Shown piece by piece: positions 39,338-51,976 of a DNA stretch of 64,000 nucleotides. Positions within the stretch are counted from its first letter, which is position 1. Every line of letters begins with the position of its first letter. The DNA comes from Paramecium pentaurelia (taxonomy: Eukaryota > Ciliophora > Oligohymenophorea > Peniculida > Parameciidae), in contig CAJJDO010000035.1 of assembly GCA_905183005.1 (NCBI GenBank), positions 81,331 through 145,330 on the forward strand. Reading direction: 5' to 3'. Under the pieces are notes generated by a model, which was not told where the DNA came from, made no database searches, and worked only from the letters and a program-made list of their open reading frames with translations. The translations under genes and the position numbers were made by a program.

Positions 39338-40757
39338 ATGAATTTCATAACACGATTCTGTGCAACAGTTGGAGCAGAAACAGCTTTTGAAAGAGTATTA
39401 ATTAATTAATTTAATAAATAGGCTAGATTAGCAGCTACTTATGAAAATACATACCCACCAGATGAGAGTGATATCAAAATTATACTGAATGCACTTTCTG
39501 GTGGTGATAAGGAAACAGATAGAAGAATAGCTTTTGGTTCTATTGTAAGGAGACTAAAATAAAATCATATGAATGAGGATGGATGGATTATCATAATCAA
39601 AAATTTGATCATCATAGATAGGTATTTAGGTCACAAAAATTGATGAGGTGCGTGAATGATGGTATTCTATTAAAAGAATTTTGTGAGTTAGATTTACCTA
39701 ACATAGAGAATCGATCTGAAATAAATAGAAACAATAATAAACTATTAATTAATGAATTGATATCCAAATATTACAATTATATCAAATTCAAATCGTAGTA
39801 GTTAAGAACTTCATTTTCTTTAACTTTATATAAAAAAGAAAAATATTTACATTTCAATCAACTCTCTGTTGGGTAAACATAAAATGAAATCAATTTAATT
39901 ATGCAATTTGTTGATAAAGCTTATGAAGTGATAGAGACCAAAAAAAATGGCCATTTAAAATACAAACTAAATTAATATGTCTTTCTATTGATCCTAAATG
40001 ATCTATTCAAATACTATAGTTGCTCACTTGTAGCATTTAATATTTTGATCAAAAAAATTGAATAATTAGAATTGGAAGATCTTCTTTAAATGGCAGAAAT
40101 AACAAGATTACTATATAAATTTTGTAATTAACTAGATACATTTATTAATTAAAATAGATTTATCTAAGGTTTTGAATATTATGATGTAGAGTATAAAGTA
40201 ATTAATAAAATATTTTAAGATAACTTCTGATTTAGTTGAGTTGGTTGTTTAATATATGAATCTTTACGAACAAACATAGAAAGGAACACCATTTTAACCA
40301 AAAGAAATTAAATTTAATACATAAAAATCCAAATTAGTTCTAGAAAAGATATGTATTAATTTACTCATTCCTTAGTTTCGCAAAGTCTTAATAAAACTTA
40401 AAGCGATTTTTTTGAAAATTATCAAAGCAACATAAAATAATAAAGCAAATTGGTAATTTATTGCAATTAATTCAAACATAAATTTGATGAAAGTACATTT
40501 TAAGAATTCTAAAATAATTTTTCGTCTAAGTATAAATATGTAATTATATTGAAACTAGTTATATAATAATACAAAATCATTACAAATAGAATAAAGATAT
40601 TCCAGAATTTAAGGAAGAAGATGAAGATTTAGACTTCCTAACTAAAATTGAAGAGAATAATACGAATTATAAATTTGATAAATAAATACATTTACTATAT
40701 CCAGAAGCTTTCAATGAAAAAATGTTTTTAAATTTTGAAAATATATATTATTTATGA
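39338..40757 (+). CDS. ANTH-domain clathrin adaptor (AP180/CALM-like)
   Basis: 439 aa with four introns: 39622-39647, 40198-40219, 40353-40375 and 40530-40558. The N-terminal ~260 residues match an ANTH domain, the PI(4,5)P2-binding helical solenoid of AP180/CALM: KETDRRIAFGSIVRRLKQ, then DGWIIIIKNLIIIDR (the WIIVIKTLIVIHR-like helix of the family) and a late FCNQLDTFINQNR helix. The C-terminal part is acidic (FKEEDEDLDFLTKIEENN). Its role would be recruiting clathrin to membranes; I saw no clear clathrin-box motif. Confidence 0.8.
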
Positions 40758-41090
40758 TGAGATGATAATAATATGCAATAAATACTCAATCTTCTTGTTA
40801 TCAATAATAAATTAAAAGTTATAAAACCATCTAAAATATTATACTTAATTATTACTTGTTACTTTTGTTTGAATATAAATATTACTATGTTTAGTTATTT
40901 TAAAAACATTATTATTGAAATAATTGGTCAAGATTGGTTAAAAAACAAACTAAAATAACTTAGAAAATTTGAATTAGTACTAATTTAAATACAACAAGAT
41001 AGAATAAAAAAGTCAAATCTATACAATTTTTCATATTTATATGTAAAAATAATTACAAAAATAAATATACAGAGGATATGCATTGAAAAT
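40758..41090. other. AT-rich intergenic region between convergent genes
   Basis: About 330 bp between two stop codons. No gene, RNA or repeat recognised. Confidence 0.55.
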
Positions 41091-41825
41091 TCATTTATTG
41101 CCAAACTTAAATGATGTTAATGATGCTCCTTGAACTTAATCCACCTTAGTTAGTTTTTTCAAATTTTAATTAAGACTTAATTTGGAATAATCTAATTTAG
41201 TTTTTTAAGTTTAAGGTGAAACAGATTAACGTGTTATATCTTCATCAAGAAAATCTTTTGAACTTTTTTCTAAATTCTCTTCTGGTTCTGCAAAAGAAGA
41301 TTTCTTTGATTATTCAAATTAAAGTCTTTATAATTAGCTTTTTAATTCTAATTCTTATTCTTTAAGAAGTTATATCTATTTCTAAGCTTACTCCATATAT
41401 ATAACTTTTTCTTCCTTGCTTTTTACAAGAGCTAAAGATAATTCATTTATTTTTATTTCTAATTATCTAATTTCAGGGTTAAATTCCGGCTTATTGTTGA
41501 CTTATGATGATTTCTAATTTTACTATTATAAAGTAGTAATTTCTTCTTTTTAAGATTCAATTTACTTCTTCAATGCCTCTAATTACTGTTTATCTAACTA
41601 AATCAATATTAATAGTTACACCTTTTATTATTCTTATCTAGCATCTTCAATTATGATCAATGCATTAATAATATCATTAGTATCAGAATCAGACCCTAAC
41701 TAAAGAATTTCTTCGTATTCTTCATCAAGTGTTTTTGAGATCTTCACCCAATATTAGAGCAATTACTATTTAATAAGTTAATTCTCTTTTTAATAGTCTT
41801 TTTGATTATTTGAGTTTTCGAACAT
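41091..41825 (-). CDS. Coiled-coil hypothetical protein
   Basis: An intronless 244-aa frame, MFENSNNQKDYQKENQLIKQ to the stop at 41091. Residues 1-170 are almost continuous coiled coil with a short acidic break (DEEYEEILQLGSDSDTND). The last 50 residues are Ser/Thr/Lys-rich and end FKFGNK. Many coding Gln codons are TAA or TAG. Function unknown. Confidence 0.75.
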
Positions 41826-42554
41826 TTTTATTAAAATAAATTTGAAACAAAAAATATTAATTTAATAACACTCAAACTACCTAAAATTATGTTTCATCTG
41901 AAATGAAAATTTGAATAATAATCTTTTCTAAATATTTTTGTGATCATCATTTAAAAATTATCTTATGTCTTTAGGAATTAAAAATGAGAAAATATCTTAA
42001 AATTCCTTTCTTTTAGAGATCTATAATTTTATAACTTATATTAACTTTAAATTTGTAATTTATAGATAAAAAGAATATAAAATTCGATTTGTCCCTATCT
42101 TTTAGATTATAAATTTCATTTTAAACTTTGCTCAATAGGAAGTTGAAGTCTAAATTTTTCTAAATGTTATTCTTTTCAATATAAAGGTTTATTTAATATA
42201 AGTATTTTTTATTAAGAAGGAATCATTTTGAACTACTCTTTATTATAATTTATTCATTAATAATTGAATTTGATAATTAGATATTAAATTATAATATTAT
42301 TGAAAGTAATTATTTATCCTCATTTTTCTCTATATAGGATTTATTTTTCGATTGAAATTTAGATGGTTCTTACTAAAGAATTTGATAGAATATAAATATA
42401 TTGATGCAAATATTTTCTTATTCAGAAATTACAATTTTTTCATTTGGAAATAATCAAATTAAATGATCTTTTATTTATAATTTAAGGTTATTCAGATATT
42501 TGAAAATAGATGTTGATTTATTAATTAAATAAAAGTTATATTTCATTTATATAA
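41826..42554. other. AT-rich intergenic region
   Basis: About 730 bp between the start of one minus-strand gene and the stop of the next. Very AT-rich; no gene recognised. Confidence 0.5.
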
Positions 42555-43788
42555 TCATTTTTGGAATGAATCAATTAATTTTAAACAGTTTGCTGAGCTA
42601 CTTTGAAATTCCTCAATAGCAGCATCTATTCCATCCTCTTGCTCATTAGGTGTATTAATTTAACTATTGAAGGACTTGAAAAACTATTCCCATTAAAGTA
42701 ATTGTTCCTTTATCATTTAATTTTGCGACTAACATAATTTATATTTCTTAAACTCTTCGAGTATTAGTATCTATTGATTTGAGACTTCCTAAATGATAAT
42801 ATTTGAATATTACTTGCTTTAATATTGAGATGTTTTACTCTTAGTTAGAATCTTTCTAAGAATCTTTATTTTCACTTTTTTGAAGTTCTTTATTTAATAA
42901 CTTTTCCTATAATTCTTCAATAGTTATTTACAACTATTATTTGTCAGTTTATAATTATTTAATTTAATTTTGTAAATCAGTATATTCTTATTAACTTTTA
43001 GTTTAGATTTATTTATATGCATGATCACTTTTTTTTCTATTTGCATTTGAATCTTATTCATTTATTTTGCATTTACTTTATCTTAAATCATTTGTTGAAG
43101 ATTTTGATGGTTTTTTATTGTCAATAGCAAATGGATTACATGAAAATGCAGGTTTATTGGCTTTTTCTAATACTATTAATTTATCTTTTTATTTCTTCAT
43201 TTCCATTTCTTATTTCTAAATTGACATCATAAGAGTTTTAATTTCTTGATCCTTTTCTTATTATTATTATTCTAAATTTGATATAATTTTATTTAATCTT
43301 TCATTTTCATCAATTACATTATATATTTATTATTCCATTTATTATATTTCTAATCTTGAATCTCCAGCAGCTGCTTTTTAATATTTTAATTTCCATATTT
43401 CTATTTCATTTTATTATGTATCTATTAATTCTTCCAATTTACTTACTCTCTCTTTAATTATGTATAATTATTCATACTATTAAGCATTATTTTATATTTC
43501 ACTTCTTGCTTTTTCTAATTCCTAATTTAGATAACAGTTCTCATTAACTAATGATTGTATTTTACTCTCAATTGTATTTGAATTCTCTTTAAAATAAAAT
43601 GTCTATTAAGATTTGTTAGGTGTAAATGTAGATGATCCTCTAATTTATTAACCAATTATTGATTTCGAAGGAGTGCTAGGAGTATCAGAATATGGATTGC
43701 TATATCGTATTTGACCATTAAATGGACTTATTTATTACAATGGTATTTGCAATTTTTGAATTTGAACGCTTGAATTGGTTCGAATCAT
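42555..43788 (-). CDS. Coiled-coil hypothetical protein
   Basis: 402 aa with a single intron, 42789-42813 (25 nt). Skipping that intron leads to an earlier TGA at 42643, whereas splicing opens a further 60 residues that look coding. The first 70 residues are Ser/Thr/Pro-rich with a SDTPSTPSKS stretch that could be phosphorylated. Most of the remainder is coiled coil rich in Gln, Glu and Lys. The final acidic helix reads EQEDGIDAAIEEFQSSSANC. No named domain; a cytoskeletal or centriolar role is possible but unsupported. Confidence 0.75.
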
Positions 43789-44772
43789 AACGTTTTATTT
43801 TAAAATATAATAATAATAAATTGGAAAAGTAATCAAATAATCGATACTTAATTCATTGAATTAGATTGTGGATAATATATATTTATATTTAATATATTAA
43901 AATTGTTAATTTTTTCACTAGAGTAAGAATTACTTAAACAAATAGATTTATAATTTATAAATCAAATTTTAAATAATAATTATACTATGAATTTATAATC
44001 AAGAGCAAACTCTAAAAAGATTGATTAACGATATTAATATAAAATTTAGAATAGGTTATTGTTTAAATAGATATTCTAGAAAGTAGTAAATTAATTTTCT
44101 TTTGAATAGTTTTATAATTATAAGATCGATATTTTGATTATATAAATATATATTAATATTTTATTAATATATATTTATCTCTTTAATATTCTTTCCATCA
44201 GCTCTACTAAAAATAATTTAAATTCTAAATTTACTAAATTTTTAAAATAATTAGAATCATTTGTCATTTTTTTAAATAATCTACAATTTAAGAAAATTTT
44301 GTTAACTCTAAATAAATTTATTTTCATTAATGTTTTGTTGATTGATTAGAATAATGCTGATAATAATAAACAGTTAATATATTTATACTTGTAATTATTT
44401 TATGATTCATATAGATAAAATATTCATAAATAATAACTTTTTAGTTATTACTAAAATCATAATCAAATAAAATGCAATTAAAAACTAAAAGTATACTAAA
44501 ATTAAAAAATGAAATACTTTTATCTATTATAATATTTAATTTTTGGTATAAGTTTCTACTTCAAAATGGAGTTAAATAGAACTAAAATTAATTTATTTTA
44601 GAAATGATCATTTAATAGGTATATGTTTTTATATTTATTACTTTTAAACTAATAAATATAATGATAGGAGAATGATGTGATAATGAAAATTAATTACTTG
44701 ATTTTTTTAGAGATTTAGTTTGAATTAGAATAAAAAATAAAATTGTTTAACATATTAAAATTTAATAATAAA
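43789..44772. other. Long AT-rich intergenic region between divergent genes
   Basis: About 980 bp between two start codons. It contains AT-rich low-complexity sequence, for example alternating TA tracts near 44140-44180. No gene or RNA recognised. Confidence 0.5.
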
Positions 44773-46285
44773 ATGGATTAAAAAATTAGTTTATAGCCAG
44801 GTTTAATAATTGAGTCTAGATTTAAATTACTTTAAAAAATAGGGAGTGGTAGCTTTGGAATTGTTTACTTAACTTATGATTTATAAGAGAAGGAATATTG
44901 CGCAACGAAATTTGAAAGTAGAAATTTATAAATGAGAATGATGAATAGAGAGATACTAATTTTGAAATAATTGAAAGGCATCAATGGTAAATAGTTATAC
45001 ATTTAATACATTCAATTTCAGGTTTTCCAGAATTAATTCATTATGGAAAAGATAACCAATATTAATTTTATATGAGTACATTGTTAGGTGAGAATTTAGA
45101 GGTTTTATTATAAAAATGCGGTGGTAAATTTACTTTATAGACTGTCCTTCAATTATCTATACAATTGATAGATCGTTTAGAAGGTAATTATTCTCAATAA
45201 ATAGTAATAGTGTTTCATAGTATGAATTTCATTCATAGAGATATAAAACCAGAGAATTTCCTAATTTATAAAGAGGATACATCAATAGTATATTTGATTG
45301 ATTTTGGATTGTCTAAATATTACAGAGTAACAGATGGTAGACATATAGAATTTACTTAAAAAACAGGTGTAATTGGAACTGCACGTTATGCTAGTATAAA
45401 TACATTACAATGTATAGATATCTATATTATTTTAAGGGATGGAATAATCTAGGAGAGATGATCTTGAAAGCTTAGGTTACATGTTAATATATTTAGTAAA
45501 AGGGGAGTTACCTTGGTCAAATATAAAGGCTAGAGATAAAGACGATAAGTATGAGCAAATTTTATAAATAAAAATGGGCTTACCTTTAAATTAACTATGT
45601 TTTAATCTACCAAAGGTATAATTTATTTCATTATAAGTGTTTTATTCATTATTTCTAACATGTTAAATCTCTTCTTTTCCAACAATAACCTAATTATTAG
45701 CACTTAAGAAATCTATTCGAAAAACAATTACTTGAATATAATCACTAATTATATGACTGGGAGATTAAAACAATAGAGAAGTAACAATAATAGTAAGATA
45801 TTCTTATTGATCCTAATTCAATACCTGATATTAGATTACATAGTGATTTAGATTATGTTCCACCTGTAGATGATGAAGGTGAAGTCTTTCTTTTAAAATA
45901 AGAGAATTAGCATCATGTCAAATTTATGAAAGAATTACATGAAAAATATTTAGATCACAATTCATATAAATAGATGTAGTAAATTTAATTATAAAAAACT
46001 ACATCAATTGAACCTAAAAGTTAAGCTACAAGCAAATAGAACAATTATCAAACTAGCAATCATACTTTAATCTAGATTGAATCTTAACCTTATATTTATA
46101 ATAATGTTCCATAATTCTCTAAAAGAAAAGATTCTAAATCATATACTTCATTTAAATAAACTTAAGAGCATAAAGAAAATAGGAAGTTTCGATAATCAAA
46201 TGATGACTATGATTTAGAGATGGCTAATGAAGATGGACAAAATCTTGACTTAAATAATCTCTAAGCCAATCACTTTTTAAATTGA
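44773..46285 (+). CDS. Casein kinase 1 family protein kinase
   Basis: 467 aa with introns 44987-45021, 45184-45210, 45412-45436 and 45616-45637. CK1 hallmarks are all present: KIGSGSFGIVYL glycine loop, FIHRDIKPENFLI catalytic loop, LIDFGLSKYY (DFG), GTARYASINT, and EQSRRDDLESLGYMLIYLVK with the CK1-specific SRRDDLES stretch and the LPW turn. The kinase domain ends near residue 300. The tail is long, Gln-rich and Ser-rich. CK1 enzymes phosphorylate primed acidic Ser/Thr sites; the substrate here is unknown. Confidence 0.93.
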
Positions 46286-46395
46286 TGTAAATATTGTAGT
46301 AAATTTTTTATCTAAAAAACTGTATTTTTAATTAAATATTAATTTTCTGTTTTTTTTTAAGATTTTTGAAATTTTAATAAAACATATTTTGATAT

Positions 46396-48450
46396 TCAAC
46401 TGTTTTATTAACTCACATTATCAAAGTTATCTAACATTTATTCTGAATTTACTCTTTTTTATTTTGTTTCTTAAATAGTTCCATCATTTAGTATGTCATC
46501 ATCTTATTATTCACCATCATTTCGATATAACTAGAATTATAAAAATTCTAAAATATTTTCATCCATACAATCTATTAAATGTTTGTTTATAGGATCATGC
46601 ATCTTAAATAATATTTCCTTATATGCTTATTAGGCTTCAAGAGCCATTTAATAATTACTTTTAAGAGGTTTTAAGATCGAGAAATATTGATTTCCTTAAA
46701 TTTCTTTCTCAGGATTTGAAGCAATAGTAGGTTTAGGTAAATAATCAAATAGTTTTATTTGTTCTTTCGTTAATAAAATCATTTTTAATTTGTCAATCTC
46801 ATGTAATTTCTTTATAATATATAAAATATCGAAGGATTTTTCCATTCTATTTATAGAGAAGTTCATTTATTTAATCTATTAATCATCTTAATATAATTTT
46901 AAGGAACTAAGCATATATTTATAATAAGGGATATTTAATTTTTTAGATACAGTCTAAAAGAACCCTTTTACTTGTTAATTTAATTTGTCAATAGTTTTAA
47001 CTTTAATATCTTCATCTAAAGTGGCAGCATTTTATATTTTCATACATTATTAATTCAGTTCTTATAATTTTTATTATACTTTATAAGATGATTTAATGGA
47101 AGATCTAAAAGAATCTTATCTCTAAAACTTTGACTTTTTGAGAGGAGTATTTTGTTTAATAGGGGAGATTAATTTTCTATTTGTTTATTAAATATCATTT
47201 AAAGTATTTTTTTGAATATTCTCTACATAAATTTTACTTGATTATTTACTATTTATAATAGGAGCATCTTGTTAATCAAGTAAATAATTATCCTAATCAT
47301 CATTAATAGTCTCTTCTTATCCATCAAAGTTGAATAATGAATTGATTATTTACAGTTTATATGAAATTGTACTATAAGGTATTTAAATTAACATAGCAAT
47401 TGTGAATAAGACATTCCATAATCCTCCTAATTCAGCTAATAAAGTTTAGATTCTTGAATACTGTCTATAGTTTACTTATTCTATTGTATGTAATCTAATT
47501 GCAACATTTGCTAATAAATCTTCTTCATTAAAATCAATCATTTCAGTATGATGCAAATATTTGAGTGTTGTATCATAATGAAAATCTTAGAAGAAGGCTC
47601 CTGAATCAGTATATGTAGTGACTGGTTATAAATATATAGTAATTTCTTTGAAAATTTAACTTGATATTGTAGTAAATAAATCTTCACCTTTAGGGATATA
47701 AGGATTTTAAGTTGTTTATAAATCTACATAGTAAGATGACAATTATAATGATAAATAATTGTGAGTCAATTTTTTCATTATTTCTTCTTTACTCTTGCAT
47801 TTTGGAACATCTAAGATAAATGTTAAGTATACTTTTTTTTTTATTATCTTCAGTACACATTTTAAATTTGAGTAAAATATATTGATAATTCACAGCATCA
47901 AATGTACCTTGCATATTAATCTTATCAATTGTATTCCAATCTATGCAATAATTTGTAGAAAGATCAAAATGTGAAAAATATTCAGCTAATGAATCTTACT
48001 TTATTATATCTTTTGAACATTAGACTAGAGGTAATTCAACATAATTATATCGAACTTATTAAGTTCCATTAATTCTAAAATGAGTATAATTTCATACATT
48101 TCTACTGATTTGCTCACAAGTAAAGGTTCGACAAAATATATCGATTCATCTATATAAGTGGCAAAAGAAGAATCTTAAAAGCCAAACTATAAAGTAAAAT
48201 TGTTGGGTCTCAACTCATACAAATTTGGTTCTGCATGATATACTTCTGTTGTTAATGTGACAGGCTTTGAACGATCTGCATACACAATTATGCTATTCAC
48301 AAAAAAAATAGACATCACAACTATAACAATCATTGAGAGTGTGGCTCCCATAATCGTCTTATGACCTTCTTCTTTTTTGATTAGCAGTTGAACAGGTTTA
48401 GTGAATAAATCGATTTGTTTAAAATAATGAGAGAAGGTTTTAGCATTCAT
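46396..48450 (-). CDS. Ciliate-type two-TM membrane protein
   Basis: 669 aa with a 23-nt intron near 48073-48095 and a 22-nt intron 47811-47832. The N-terminus has a short cytosolic segment, then a membrane helix (TIMGATLSMIVIVVMSIFFV), a roughly 300-residue lumenal/extracellular domain with scattered Cys, and a second helix after YRQYSRIQTLLAELGGLWNV. A long charged cytosolic tail follows. This architecture recurs in a large ciliate family usually annotated only as transmembrane protein; function is unknown. The 22-nt intron begins right after a run of ten A, where a frameshift would otherwise be suspected. Confidence 0.75.
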
Positions 48451-48710
48451 TAAACTTGTTTTTTATAATTTAATATCTTCATTTAAAATTTTCATTCGAT
48501 ATTTCTGTCATATGATAATTAAAGTACGTGATATATTGGTTAATATATAACATAGAAAAAGATTTTCAATTAATTACTTTTACATTATACTTTCTTTATT
48601 AACTATAAAAAATATTAAAACAATTTTGTTCTTTCATAATTAACCTACTTTTTTAATAATTAGTCAATTTGTCTTAAGGTAATATATGAATTTATTTAAA
48701 TCTACACGAA

Positions 48711-48917
48711 ATGGTAGATTCAACTAAAATTTATGATAAACATACTAATATTTTATAAATAAATCTAGACTCTAGTGAAGAATTAGAAAATTTGAATATT
48801 AGAACATAGAAAAAGGATTCAATTTCACAATTAATAAATTTTGGAAGGTTTCAATTATTGATTATTTTAATTAAATATTAAATTAAACACACAATGTAAT
48901 AAGATGTATAAAACTGA
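48711..48917 (+). pseudogene. Possible truncated transporter-like N-terminus
   Basis: A 68-aa frame, MVDSTKIYDKHTNILQINLD..., ends with INFGRFQLLIILIK just before TGA 48915-48917. The FGRFQ motif leading into a hydrophobic helix resembles the start of MFS/SLC22-type transporters, but nothing transporter-like follows: the sequence downstream is the antisense of the next gene. It may be a gene remnant, a small real protein or chance. It ends nine bases before the stop of the convergent gene. Confidence 0.3.
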
Positions 48918-48926
48918 TTTTATAAT

Positions 48927-49615
48927 TCATGGTATGAATTGTTAAAGGTTTTTGATAAAATTAATATCAAAAATAGGCATTTATTATGGAGATTCTGAAT
49001 TTAAGCGAATTTTAATTATATTTTAATTATTATTATTATTATTATTATTGTTATTATTATTGTTGAAATAGTTATTATTATTTTCATTTTTATTTGTAAT
49101 TAAATGAGGAAGTGATGAATTTTAATAAGGTCGAATTTCAATTGGTGTTGATGCATATTATCGGTGCTATTCTATGATAAATTTATTAAGTCTTTTTTTT
49201 GTTTACTTTGAGGCTGTATTTGAGAATAATTTTCCTTAACTTTAAATATTTTTAGGGAGATTAGGCAAACAACTTACCATAGATTTTGAAGGCTCATCTT
49301 CACTTAACTTCTTTATTATCCATTTGCTTCCTTTGCATGTAACTTCTACCTTATAATGTTTATTTAGCAAAGTATTAGCCCAATTTGATTTGTATGGATT
49401 AACTATCTATATTATTAAAACAATTTCATACTCTTTTCATTTTAAAGACTTTTTTTAGGTTTATGATCTGAAATCTGATTAAAAGATTTTGATAATTATT
49501 CTGAAGGTAATTTGCTTTGCACATCTTAACTTGTAAACTCAATCAAACTTACAGGTTCACTTAATTGAGGAACATATTATTGACTCTAAAAAAATAAGCT
49601 TGACTATTGTTACAT
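48927..49615 (-). CDS. Hypothetical protein with poly-Asn tract
   Basis: 219 aa with a 29-nt intron, 49403-49431. The middle has a folded look (YKSNWANTLLNKHYKVEVTC, then KGSKWIIKKLSEDE), possibly a small DNA- or lipid-binding domain, not recognised. Near the C-terminus an Asn tract of about twelve residues is encoded by an ATT/AAT microsatellite, preceded by a shorter Asn run. A second possible intron of 38 nt near 49270 was not used because the frame is open through it. Confidence 0.6.
49027..49080. repeat. TTA/ATT trinucleotide microsatellite in coding sequence
   Basis: A run of ATT units on the plus strand, interrupted by a few GTT, encodes Asn on the minus strand inside the gene at 48927-49615. 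Confidence 0.85.
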
Positions 49616-49866
49616 TATTTAATTTATGTTTTTTTTTATATTGATAAAGGTTTCTTTTATAGAATGGGCTTACTTGAATTTATAAATTCAGTAATATTTT
49701 GAATATCTAAAATGAAAATAAAAAAGAGATTAGAACAAAAAATAACTCAATAGAAATGATTTTTTTCTAAAATAAAAAAAATATGAATATTAGATAAATA
49801 GAAGTTGATTGAATGTAAGGAGTGTCATTTTTGATACTCAAACATAAAATATATAATGAAAAATAA

Positions 49867-50490
49867 TCATTCAACAATGGTAATCCAATTCATATTTTCA
49901 AAATAATCAAGTAAGAGTTCTGGTTATTTATCAATAATAATAGTGTTATTTATAAAGATTCTTCCTTTTGATTCTAATAAAACAACATATGATTATTTTT
50001 AATAGTATTCTAAAATACATCCAATTTATTCATTGTTATATTCATTATATCCTATTTAATCCTATTATTTACAATAGAATTCTTATAATAGATTTAATGG
50101 TGCTTCTGATTTATTAATAAGAGATGAACAAACAAACTTATTTTTTCTTGGATAATATGCAATCTAAAAATAATTAATAAATTTAACTAAAAAATGAGTT
50201 TCAAATTCTCTAATAATTTAAAAAGGTTTATCTATCTTTATATTTCCTTTAATTTCTTTGTATTTGAAGATAAAACCTTTAAATTTTTGATAAAATTCAT
50301 TTTAATGATATTAGTAAATTAGATCACTAAAATTTTATATTAAATTCTCTTACAATTCCCTTCAAGATAATAAAAAATATTACCATGTATTTTCTTCTTT
50401 TGAATAACCAAGCCATTTTACTTGATACTCAATTTTTGATAGATTTTTTCGCATTCCTACAATAGATTCAACTACAAATAGTCCTTCCAT
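49867..50490 (-). CDS. Chromodomain protein
   Basis: 191 aa with introns 50360-50383 and 50164-50187. Residues 1-50 form a chromodomain: FVVESIVGMRKNLSKIEYQV, KWLGYSKEENTWELQENL, with the aromatic cage residues (Phe5, Trp and Tyr of KWLGY) and the WE..NL turn in place. Such domains read methylated histone H3. The C-terminal ~90 residues (IGCILEYYQKQSYVVLLESK ... ELLLDYFENM) may be a chromoshadow-like or other small beta domain. In ciliates chromodomain proteins act in heterochromatin and in programmed DNA elimination; involvement here is speculation. Confidence 0.8.
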
Positions 50491-50614
50491 TATGATTTAG
50501 AAAAGTATATTAAATTATATGTTAATTTTTAATAAATAAATGAAAAATAGGCTAATTAAAAATGCAAAAGATAGATAAATGAAGTTATAATGTTTAGATT
50601 TACTAAATTAGAAA

Positions 50615-51893
50615 ATGAAGAGATCTCATTCTTTTGATTTACCATCCATAACCATCTTATCATAAGGTCAATTGTTGAAAATGTAATCCAAATTTAAAAA
50701 TATGCTGTTGATAGCAAACTCTTCAAATTATGGAAATTCTACAAGAAAATCATTAAGATCAGAGAAACTTGATGTAATGGATGCAATATCGTTGGCAAGC
50801 CAATTAGTATCTGAAACTCCTTTATAAAAAACAAATATTAGAAGAGCTAGTTAATATGATTATATTAGTCTAAAGTAAAAAAGATTAGATAGTTTTGCTC
50901 CTCTCGTTTATATATAGTAACATACTAGAGATGTGACAGTTTACAAGAAGAAAAAAATAAAACGAATAAAAATGCACTATAGTATAGTATATGAATACTG
51001 CAATTAGAATTAATGAAAAGAACAAATCTAAAGAAGCAACAAAAAGTTTAGAGAAGCAAAAGTACTCTATTACCATAATAAATAAAAATCACACATAAGA
51101 GAGCTAAAACAGTTATAGATCAATTATTCTAAGGACCAATATTAAGATTGGATACTGAATTAGAATAAAAAATTAGAATGTTAATATATTCATAAAGATG
51201 TCCTCGTTTATTATTGAAAAGGAAGACATGTATATAAGTACCATAAAATAACATATTTGTATCAAGAGATAAATTGTTGAGATATTAAGAAGTGATGGCT
51301 AATAAATTTGTAAATTTATAAATAAATCCATTTAGGATTAGGCTGATTCATCTTGTGAATCTTCTCCTTAGATAATGACGAAGATTCAATTTAAGAAGAC
51401 ATAATTTAGTAAGATATAGGTTGGTGAGAATACAATTAATTAATATTTAACTCCTAGAATACATTGTGACTGCAATCTTAATATCTTCAGTAGAAAAGCC
51501 TCTCATAGTGTTATTGCTTAATATGTTCAAAATTTCATAGATAAAAATAAGAAATTAAAGAATTGTATTCATGGAGATAAACAATAGACTTTGATTAAAT
51601 AGCCAAGTCTTAATGAATTTAATACTTATTTTTTAGCTTAAAAAAGAAGTGTAGATGTTGGAAGACTCTCTTCATAATTGATATAATCTAGATCATAAGA
51701 TAATAGTAATAAATAGATTTAGTTAAATTAAAAGCAAAGTTAATTTATCAATAAATAAAAATAAATTCTGATTAAATAAAAATCAGACTCCTAATTCAAT
51801 TAGAATATTAGAATTAGAACATTACCAAGTGATATCAGTTTGAGTAAAAATAAAATCAGCTTGCAAAAAAAGTTAAGACCTTATCTCAAATGA
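50615..51893 (+). CDS. Hypothetical basic protein
   Basis: 407 aa with introns 50982-51007 and 51238-51266. Strongly basic throughout (VYKKKKIKRIKMHY, KRTNLKKQQK) and rich in Gln and Ser. A small Cys-containing patch (RIHCDCNLNIFSRK) is seen around residue 250. No domain recognised. It is divergent from the chromodomain gene (125 bp between starts), which may mean a shared promoter region. Confidence 0.65.
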
Positions 51894-51976
51894 ATTAATT
51901 AATGTAAATATATTAACGTATTCTAAATTGAAAATTAGATTTTCTATGAAAATAAGAATTTTATTATAATATAAAA

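Noticed and set aside
47811..47842. Apparent frameshift at a run of ten A in the two-TM membrane protein
   Set aside because: A 22-nt intron at 47811-47832 directly after the run joins the frames cleanly.
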